Of a stretch of 11,306 nucleotides of DNA, positions 6,553 through 11,306 are shown piece by piece. Under the pieces are notes generated by a model, which made no database searches, was not told where the DNA came from, and saw nothing but the letters and a program-made list of their open reading frames with translations. The stretch is taken from assembly GCA_900543875.1 (NCBI GenBank), contig UQSV01000057.1, forward strand, positions 1-11,306. Reading direction: 5' to 3'. The DNA is from an uncultured Coriobacteriaceae bacterium (GTDB taxonomy: Bacteria > Actinomycetota > Coriobacteriia > Coriobacteriales > Atopobiaceae). The position numbers and the translations under genes were made by a program. Positions within the stretch are counted from its first letter, which is position 1. Every line of letters begins with the position of its first letter.

Positions 6553-7132
6553 CTGGCTCCTCGATCTTGGGCTTGATGATTCCGTACCCGCCATTCTTGC
6601 GGCGGTAGACCACGTTCACGAGGCCGGTGGCGGCGTTCGTGAACACGTAGAAGTCGTGTCCGATGAGGTCGGTCTGGACGAGCGCCTCCTCCTCGGTCAT
6701 GGGCGGCAGGTCGATGACCTTTTCGCGCACAAGCACGTCGTCCTCGGGCTCCTCGTCGGCCGCGGGCTCGATGAGGCTCGCGAGGTCGGCGGCGGTGGGC
6801 TCGACGGGCAGTCCCTGGGAGCGCTGGCGACGGTCGATGATGCGCGTCTTGAACTTGCGTACCTGGCGCGTGACCTTGCCGGCCGCGATGTCGATGGCGG
6901 CGTACATGTCGGGGTCTGCCGAGACGACGCGCACGACGTTGTCGCGGACGCGCACGGTGACCTCGCAGACCGCAGCCTCGGGGTTCGAGCGGTTCTTCTC
7001 GACGCGCAGGACCACGTCGCACGTCATGGGCTGGATGTCGAAGACCTCGAGGGCCCCGCCGATCTTCTCGTCAACGTAGCTGCGAAGGGCGTCCGTGACC
7101 GTAACCTTGCGCCCAGAAACCTTGATGTCCAT
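6545..7132 (-). CDS. hpf: Long-form ribosome hibernation promoting factor
   Basis: This 195-residue protein matches long HPF. An N-terminal S30AE domain (about residues 1-103) runs from MDIKVSGRKVTVTDALRSYV to RKFKTRIIDRR and binds the decoding region of the 30S subunit. An acidic linker follows (about 110-138), then the conserved C-terminal dimerisation domain (EEALVQTDLIGHDFYVF, then LVNVVYRRKNGGYGIIKPKI). Long HPF forms inactive 100S ribosome dimers in stationary phase or stress. The ATG at 7132 follows a GGAGG site six bases upstream and begins exactly where the family begins; in-frame upstream codons back to 7282 show no HPF similarity. The stop overlaps the DegV-family start. I found no convincing promoter in the 189-base upstream gap. 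Confidence 0.95.
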   Translation of the reverse strand: MDIKVSGRKVTVTDALRSYVDEKIGGALEVFDIQPMTCDVVLRVEKNRSNPEAAVCEVTVRVRDNVVRVVSADPDMYAAIDIAAGKVTRQVRKFKTRIIDRRQRSQGLPVEPTAADLASLIEPAADEEPEDDVLVREKVIDLPPMTEEEALVQTDLIGHDFYVFTNAATGLVNVVYRRKNGGYGIIKPKIEEPDD

Positions 7133-7263
7133 GGTGCCTCCAACCGTCGAGCCTTTACTTGCCCTGTGGAGCGGCCGCGCGGGTGAGCGCTGCGGCTTCC
7201 CCTGTACTGCACTGGTACCCAAACCGGACGCAAACTCTGCGGTCGTTTGAGAATTGACCAGTC

Positions 7264-7298
7264 GCCGATTCGATGGTTCCATTCGGGACAGAATCGGC
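7264..7298. other. Inverted repeat downstream of the solute-binding protein gene
   Basis: GCCGATTC (7264-7271) and GAATCGGC (7291-7298) form an 8-bp perfect stem around 19 bases that hold a smaller imperfect stem. It begins 24 bases after the stop at 7322 on the minus strand. No U-tract follows, so it is a possible but atypical terminator for the lipoprotein gene, or a leader element for hpf. Confidence 0.45.
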
Positions 7299-7321
7299 CT
7301 AGCCGTGCAGCGGGCAGATGG

Positions 7322-8311
7322 CTAGCCGACGTCGGCGGCGTTGGCGCCGGCCGTCGAACCGTCCTGGACGCCCGAGGCTCCGTCGCTGGTCTCGGCCGTC
7401 TCGCTCGACCCCGCGACGGTGCCGGCCGAGATGGAGATGCCGGAGATCTGCGAGCTGTCGGAGATGGCGCCCATGCCGCCCAGCCACTTGGCGCGGATGA
7501 TGTCGGACACGCCGTTGGTGCAGACCTTGTCGACGGCCTGCTGCACGGCGTTCTGCAGCTCGGTGTTGGCGGCGGCCACGCCCACGCCCACGGAGCTGGG
7601 CACGTCGATCGAGCCGCAGAAGGAGATGTCGGAGTAGGCGGCCTGCAGGTAGGCGCCGGAGAAGGCGTCGCACAGCACGTAGTCGACGATGCCCTGCTCG
7701 AGGGCGTCGAAGGCGTCGTTGAGGTTGGTGAACGACTCCTGGCGCGCCTCGAGGTCGCTGCGCTTGAGCAGCTGCTGGGAGACCGAGCCGTCCTGCACGC
7801 CGATGGTCTTGCCCATGACGCTGCCCTTGTCGACGGTGCCCTCGCCACCCTTGTGGAAGAAGCCCACGGCGTCCTCGGCGTAGGCGCCCACAACGGTGAC
7901 GCTGCCCGAGGCGTTCGAGCTAGCGTCCATCACGATGTCGCAGGTCTGGCCCAGAGCGGACGAGGCACCGCTCACGCCCACGAACTCGACCGTGAGGCCA
8001 AGCTGGTCGGCGATGGCGTAGGCCATGTCGACGTCATAGCCCTGGAAGGTGCCGTCGGAGCCGGTAATGCACATGGGGGCGCTCGACGAGGTGTCGAGGC
8101 CCACGGTGAGCGTGCCGTTCTTGATGATGGTGGGCGTGGTGACGGCAGGCGCGGCAGCCTGCATCTGCTTGCCGCGCGCCTCGGCGATGGACGGGGAGCT
8201 CAGGCTCGCCTCGATTGCCGACAGAGGGTTAGAGCAGCCGGCAAGGCAGGCAGCCACCGCCACGGCGAGCACGGCGGCACCACCGCGAACGACCATCTTC
8301 TTGCGTCTCAT
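7322..8311 (-). CDS. ABC transporter solute-binding lipoprotein, amino-acid (SBP family 3) type
   Basis: This 329-residue secreted lipoprotein has a basic N-terminus (MRRKKMVVR), a hydrophobic stretch and a lipobox LAGC with lipidated Cys26. Residues about 64-282 form a family-3 periplasmic-binding-type domain: GTLTVGLDTSSSAPM, GTFQGYDVDMAYAIADQLGL and GKTIGVQDGSVSQQLL, then EQGIVDYVLCDAFSGAYL. This family captures polar amino acids or similar small ligands. Five cysteines in the mature domain (81, 124, 214, 232, 264) could form disulfides. The last 48 residues are a Ser/Gly/Ala-rich low-complexity tail, unusual at this end. The ATG at 8311 follows GAGGAG; an in-frame ATG at 8329 is less well placed. 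No permease or ATPase gene is adjacent, so it is an orphan binding protein here. The ligand is unknown. Confidence 0.88.
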   Translation of the reverse strand: MRRKKMVVRGGAAVLAVAVAACLAGCSNPLSAIEASLSSPSIAEARGKQMQAAAPAVTTPTIIKNGTLTVGLDTSSSAPMCITGSDGTFQGYDVDMAYAIADQLGLTVEFVGVSGASSALGQTCDIVMDASSNASGSVTVVGAYAEDAVGFFHKGGEGTVDKGSVMGKTIGVQDGSVSQQLLKRSDLEARQESFTNLNDAFDALEQGIVDYVLCDAFSGAYLQAAYSDISFCGSIDVPSSVGVGVAAANTELQNAVQQAVDKVCTNGVSDIIRAKWLGGMGAISDSSQISGISISAGTVAGSSETAETSDGASGVQDGSTAGANAADVG

Positions 8312-8579
8312 CGAGTCTCCTCGTCTCATGGGGCGCGACCGCCCCCGGGCCCAGCCGGGCCATCCCCTTCTCAAGCTGCGTCTCAGTCAGCTGACCTGGT
8401 ATTTGACCCCACACTCGCGCACGGGGGCTTTCGCAGACAACCGCCGCGGCGGCGCCACTGGAGGCCCTCTCGCCCGCGGGGCAACGAAACCCCAGGATAG
8501 ACGGGCGGTGCGTCTTACTTCTAGGACGAGCCATGATCGCCCGGACGCGCACGCCCGAACTTACGTGGATCCCTTTGCC

Positions 8580-8617
8580 CTCGTCTGGCATGGACTGGGG
8601 GCGGCTGCCGAGACGAG
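8580..8617 (-). other. Long hairpin in the solute-binding protein leader region
   Basis: CTCGTCTGGCA (8580-8590) pairs with TGCC (8606-8609) and AGACGAG (8611-8617), giving 11 base pairs with a single bulged G at 8610 and a 15-base loop. It lies about 95-130 bases downstream of the extended -10 on the minus strand, so it would be transcribed in the leader. There is no U-tract next to it. Confidence 0.45.
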
Positions 8618-8712
8618 CCCGACGGGGCGCGGCCACCCGGGCGCAGCATCTTTGCCGCGAACGGGAAGCTTGCCCACCACCCTGCAACCACAGACCTGAA
8701 TGAGACTTTCCG

Positions 8713-8721
8713 ATTATAGCA
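8713..8721 (-). promoter_or_regulatory. Extended -10 promoter reading toward the solute-binding protein gene
   Basis: On the minus strand the sequence is TGC-TATAAT: a perfect -10 hexamer (8713-8718) with the TGn extension (8719-8721). No good -35 is present at 16-18 bases, which is acceptable for extended -10 promoters. The start of transcription would fall near 8706, leaving a leader of about 395 bases before the ATG at 8311 unless an unrecognised gene lies between. In such GC-rich DNA a chance TATAAT is uncommon. Confidence 0.5.
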
Positions 8722-8763
8722 GCTCAATGATGTTGACCTTATGTAGCAGCGGCGATGCCATGC

Positions 8764-8792
8764 GGGGACAGGGGGACGGGTCTTTTGTCCCC
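8764..8792. repeat. GGGGACA inverted repeat adjacent to the comF stop
   Basis: GGGGACA (8764-8770) and TGTCCCC (8786-8792) are inverted. A second GGGGAC (8772-8777) can pair with the same right arm (8787-8792), giving two alternative stems. The element ends three bases before the comF stop codon (8796-8798). Its T-run lies in the loop rather than after the stem, so it is not a standard terminator. The GGGGACA...TGTCCCC shape resembles short REP-like intergenic repeats found in many bacterial genomes; that identity is recalled, not tested. Confidence 0.55.
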
Positions 8793-8795
8793 GGC

Positions 8796-9755
8796 TCACC
8801 ACGTGCGGGCGAGGGCGGCGGCGGTGACGTCGGAGGCGCCCGCCTCGAGCAGGGCGCGGGCGGCGGCGCGCACCGAGGCGCCCGTCGTCACGACGTCGTC
8901 GACCAGCAGCAGCGAGCAGCCCGTGACGTCGCCCACCACCCGCATCGACGACGAGGCGTTGGCGAGTCGGTCCTCTCGGCCAAGCTTTCGCTGGTCGCGG
9001 GCGTGGGGGCGGGCGAGCACGTCGGCAAGGGGTAGGCCCAGCATGCCCGACAGCGAGCGCGCAACATCGAGCATGTGGTCGAAGCCGCGTCGCCGATAGG
9101 CCGTCCGCGTCGCCGGCACGAAGCAAACGGCGTCGACCGCCGAGGCGTCGAAGCGCGCCGCCCCATCGGCCGCGGGCCAGCTGGCCGCCTCGTCGAGAGC
9201 ACAGGCGACAGTCGCGGCAATGACGGGCGCCAGGCGCCGCTCCCCCGCGTCTTTGTAGGCAAGCGCGAGCGAGCGGGCCGCACCCTCGAGCGGCAGGGCG
9301 CAGACGCAGGCGCGCGTCTCCCACGCCTCGCCTCGGGACCTGCCGCACTCCGTGCACGAGACCCACCCATAGGGCGCCCCGCAGGTGGGGCAGGCCCAGC
9401 GCTGGCAGATCCAGCCCAGGCGCGAGCGGCACGACGCGCACAGCAGCTCGCCGGGCGCGTCGCAACACACGCACCGTGTGGGCCACGCGAGCTCGGCCGC
9501 CGCCTCGGCAAGCCTGCGCGCGAGCGCATTGGCCCCGCCGATGTGCCCGGAGAGCAGCGGAATGACGAAATTGGCCCGCTCGTCGAGGCAGAGCACCGCC
9601 GGATCTGTCCGCTTGTCGCGGACATAGGGTGCGATCTCCCGCACGGCGATCCCGGCCGCGCCGACGAAAATCAGCGCGTCCATTTCCGAAAACGCCGCGC
9701 CATAGACCGCTTTTTCCAGCGGCAAAAACCCAGCCTCCTCCAGCCGCGGATACAT
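8796..9755 (-). CDS. comF: ComF-family phosphoribosyltransferase fused in frame behind a CbiG fragment
   Basis: The ComF part spans about 8796-9488. A Cys-rich zinc-finger-like head (CVCCDAPGELLCASC, then CPTCGAP and CTEC) is followed by a phosphoribosyltransferase domain with VPATRTAYRRRGFDHMLDVA, RDQRKLGREDRLAN and the PRPP loop LLLVDDVVTTGAS (8874-8912). ComF is required for DNA uptake in naturally competent bacteria, and homologues are widespread; its reaction is not settled. The frame has no stop or obvious start at the ComF border. It continues upstream into CbiG-like sequence (AAGIAVREIAPYVRDKRTDP, LLSGHIGGANALA), so the native ComF start is missing. I placed the start at the ATG at 9755, where CbiG-like sequence begins in this frame; the frame stays open to 9905 without family similarity. 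The native protein was probably about 230-240 residues. Confidence 0.75.
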   Translation of the reverse strand: MYPRLEEAGFLPLEKAVYGAAFSEMDALIFVGAAGIAVREIAPYVRDKRTDPAVLCLDERANFVIPLLSGHIGGANALARRLAEAAAELAWPTRCVCCDAPGELLCASCRSRLGWICQRWACPTCGAPYGWVSCTECGRSRGEAWETRACVCALPLEGAARSLALAYKDAGERRLAPVIAATVACALDEAASWPAADGAARFDASAVDAVCFVPATRTAYRRRGFDHMLDVARSLSGMLGLPLADVLARPHARDQRKLGREDRLANASSSMRVVGDVTGCSLLLVDDVVTTGASVRAAARALLEAGASDVTAAALARTW

Positions 9756-9912
9756 GGCCGTACCGCTCTGCCAGCGCCGCCGCGGCGCGGGAGGAGGGCA
9801 GGTCACAGCCCGGATCCAGCACCAGCTCCACCCCGGCTTCCGGCAGCGCGGCCAGCACCCGCCTGGCCGTCCCGCAGCCGGTGTGGCTGTAGGCGAAGAT
9901 CGCAAGGTTCAT
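9489..9912 (-). pseudogene. cbiG: Truncated, frameshifted N-terminal part of CbiG
   Basis: CbiG (cobalt-precorrin-5A hydrolase) opens the delta-lactone ring in anaerobic B12 synthesis. Reading from the ATG at 9912 gives 52 residues (MNLAIFAYSHTGCGTARRVL to ALAERYG, ending at 9757). Similarity then resumes one base later in another frame at 9755 (MYPRLEEAGFLPLEKAVYGA, DALIFVGAAGIAVREIAPYV, then FVIPLLSGHIGGANALA). CbiG sequence ends at about 9507-9489, where ComF sequence begins. The linker and C-terminal domain are absent, so no functional CbiG is encoded. The start overlaps the cobM stop as ATGA, a normal operon arrangement. Either the gene has decayed, or the frame change is a sequencing error and the truncation an assembly join. 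Confidence 0.8.
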
Positions 9913-10638
9913 CGCGTCGCCTCGCGGAATTCTGTCGTGAAGGAGGGATCGTAGAGCAGCGAACGGAGATAGTCGCCCCCGAGGCAGCCGCCGACCACGA
10001 TCAGCGACGTCTTCGTCAGGCCGTTGGCCGTGACAGTATCGTGCAGCGTGCCGACGGTGCAGCGGAAGATCTTCTCCTCTGGCCACGTCGCCTTGTAAAC
10101 GACGGCGGCCGGCGTTTCCGCCTCGTAGCCGCCCGCGAGCAGGTCGGCCTGAAGCTGCTTTGTCAGCGACGTACTGAGGAAGAGGACCATGGTGGCGTGG
10201 TGGGCCGCGAGGGCGCGGATGGACTCGCGCTCCGGCACGGGTGTGCGTCCGGCGGCGCGGGTGATGATGACAGTCTGGCTGACGTTCGGGAGCGTATACT
10301 CCGCCCGGAGCGCCGCGGCAGCCCCGCAGAAGGCGCTGACGCCGGGGCAGACATCATAGTCGATGCCCAGCTTTTCCAGCGCGTCAAACTGCTCCCGCAC
10401 AGCGCCATAGATGCTCGAGTCGCCGGTATGCCTCGGCCTGACGGATGACGGCAATGACCTCCTCCAGCGTCATTTTCGCGCTGTCGTGGATCTCGCAGCC
10501 CGGCTTCGTGCCGTCCAGCAGGGCCGGATTGACGAGCGAACCGGCGTAGATCACGACGTCTGCCTCTCCGAGCAGCCGCGCACCGCGCACGGTGATGAGG
10601 TCCGGTGCGCCGCTCCCGGCGCCGACAAAATGTACCAT
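9909..10638 (-). pseudogene. cobM: Precorrin-4/cobalt-precorrin-4 C11-methyltransferase, broken by a small deletion
   Basis: CobM/CbiF transfers a methyl group from S-adenosylmethionine to C11 of (cobalt-)precorrin-4. Residues 1-69 from the ATG at 10638 are clear: MVHFVGAGSGAPDLITVRGA, then ADVVIYAGSLVNPALLDGTK and MTLEEVIAVIRQAE. The same frame then loses similarity and stops at 10384. From 10430 another frame continues as HTGDSSIYGAVREQ, DVCPGVSAFCGAAAAL, QTVIITRAAGRTPVPERES and TPAAVVYKATWPEEKIFRC, to a TGA at 9911-9909. About eight residues expected between RQAE and HTGD (roughly the KTVVRL segment) are missing, so a deletion near 23 bases at about 10431 fits better than a single-base error. 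Start: GGAGGG site, two bases after the cbiD stop. The symbol cbiF is equally usable. Confidence 0.85.
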
Positions 10639-10640
10639 AG

Positions 10641-11306
10641 TTATCCCTCCATAATGGTTCCCAGCAGCTCCTGCGCGCGGCTGGTCCGGCACAGGAGGCC
10701 ATATTCTTTGGAAAATACGATCGCGCCGGCGGCCATCTCGCCGCACTTGTGCGCAAGATGAAACTCGATGCGCTCCGCGAGGCGGGCCAGCACCGCGTCA
10801 TATAACTGTTCTTCTTTCAGGATGCGGAGCGCATCGTCACACGTCGCGCAGTCCAGCACCTCCTCCACGCGCGCGGGCGGGAGGCCGAGGGCGGCGGCAT
10901 GCGCCGCGATGAGCTCCATGCGGCAGTCGCCGCACTTCGAGTGTGTGTTCCACATCCCGCCCGCGAGCTTCACGAGCTTGCCGATGTGCCCGACGAGCAG
11001 CGCACCGCGGAAGCCGAGCGCGCGGCAATGCTCCAGCGCATCGCCGATGAAATTGCTGGTCAAAACGGCGGTGCGCGGGTCGATGCCGATAGAATCCCGG
11101 ATGAAATCCGCGCCATAGTTGCCCGGCGTGAGCAGGACATAGTCCGCGCCGTTCGCCCGGCGCTGCCGCAGCTCGACATGGATGGTGTCGACGAGGGCCT
11201 GCTCGCTCATCGGCTCGACGATGCCGGTCGTACCGAGGATGGAAATGCCGCCGACGATGCCGAGGCGGGGGTTGAAGGTCTTTTTTGCGAGCGCCTCGCC
11301 CTCCGG
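10641..11306 (-). CDS. cbiD: Cobalt-precorrin-5B C1-methyltransferase, C-terminal part (cut by window edge)
   Basis: The frame is open from the window end and begins PEGEALAKKTFNPRLGIVGG, followed by GISILGTTGIVEPMSEQALV, a CbiD hallmark. Later blocks are LLTPGNYGADFIRDSIGI, ALLVGHIGKLVKLAGGMWNT, THSKCGDCRMELIAAHAA and a C-terminal helical end. CbiD methylates C1 of the corrin ring during anaerobic B12 synthesis, using S-adenosylmethionine. The 221 visible residues are uninterrupted, unlike the two genes that follow; about 150 N-terminal residues should lie outside the window. The in-frame ATG at 11210 is internal to the conserved motif and is not the start. Two bases separate its TAA from the cobM ATG. 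The cbiD-cobM-cbiG order is a common B12 operon arrangement. Confidence 0.93.
   Translation of the reverse strand, partial: PEGEALAKKTFNPRLGIVGGISILGTTGIVEPMSEQALVDTIHVELRQRRANGADYVLLTPGNYGADFIRDSIGIDPRTAVLTSNFIGDALEHCRALGFRGALLVGHIGKLVKLAGGMWNTHSKCGDCRMELIAAHAAALGLPPARVEEVLDCATCDDALRILKEEQLYDAVLARLAERIEFHLAHKCGEMAAGAIVFSKEYGLLCRTSRAQELLGTIMEG

Larger units (their letters stand above)
8312..8795. other. 484-base intergenic region with no supported gene
   Basis: This gap lies between the comF stop and the solute-binding protein start. Frames are open in places on both strands, but none shows a recognisable family or a convincing start. It holds an extended -10 promoter (8713-8721), an inverted repeat next to comF (8764-8792), a long hairpin (8580-8617) and a GC palindrome CCGCCGCGGCGG (8441-8452). 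If the promoter serves the lipoprotein gene, its leader is about 395 bases. I could not match the leader to a known riboswitch, T-box or structural RNA. Confidence 0.6.

Noticed and set aside
8229..8687. A 152-codon minus-strand frame in the gap before the solute-binding protein
   Set aside because: It has no family resemblance, is rich in Arg and Ala, and runs past the start of the lipoprotein gene in another frame. I treat it as a chance frame.
8312..8706. A T-box, tmRNA, RNase P or other known RNA in the long leader
   Set aside because: A GGGTGG string near 8676 recalls the T-box core, but the rest of the motif and the antiterminator layout are absent. No other conserved RNA core could be recognised by eye.
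9486..9912. A functional two-domain CbiG-ComF enzyme as a new protein architecture
   Set aside because: The CbiG part carries a frame break and lacks its C-terminal domain, and ComF lacks its start. A damaged or artificial join explains this better than an evolved fusion.

Overview
The window reads as two unequal parts. Bases 1 to about 9,490 are very GC-rich DNA, probably from a Coriobacteriia-type actinomycete (Collinsella/Olsenella-like). This placement is an inference from the base composition, the strong GGAGG-type ribosome binding sites and the gene set; no rRNA or other marker gene is present. Bases from about 9,490 to 11,306 carry three cobalamin (anaerobic vitamin B12) genes with less extreme base composition. 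Their protein sequences read more like those of gut Firmicutes. Every gene I can support is on the minus strand, so transcription runs from high to low coordinates.

Layout in transcription order. (1) 11,306-9,489: cbiD (cut by the window edge), cobM/cbiF and the N-terminal part of cbiG, tightly packed as in a cob operon. cobM is broken by a small out-of-frame deletion and cbiG by a one-base frame change. (2) At 9,486-9,507 the CbiG reading frame passes without a stop into a ComF-type phosphoribosyltransferase (8,796 onward). This is either a chimeric assembly join or a recent recombination. (3) A 484-base intergenic stretch follows, holding an extended -10 promoter and several inverted repeats, ahead of an orphan amino-acid-type solute-binding lipoprotein (7,322-8,311). 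(4) The ribosome hibernation factor hpf (6,545-7,132) overlaps a DegV-family lipid-binding protein (5,479-6,552). (5) A compact four-gene operon (5,404-2,362) encodes a 3-hydroxyisobutyrate-dehydrogenase-family enzyme with a striking Cys/His/Gly tail, a small membrane protein, a NYN nuclease with a C-terminal LOTUS-like domain, and a HEAT-like repeat protein. (6) icd, an NAD-type isocitrate dehydrogenase (1,162-2,256), has a promoter embedded in a strong hairpin. (7) A membrane-anchored SurA-N-like protein (190-1,074) is followed two bases later by a DUF523 protein that runs off the window (1-187).

Most of this is ordinary chromosomal housekeeping. Three places deserve a second look: the CbiG/ComF join with its decayed cobalamin genes, the 64-residue metal-binding-like tail on the dehydrogenase (13 Cys and 13 His), and the NYN-LOTUS/HEAT/membrane/dehydrogenase operon. 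I saw no CRISPR array, insertion sequence, tRNA or rRNA.
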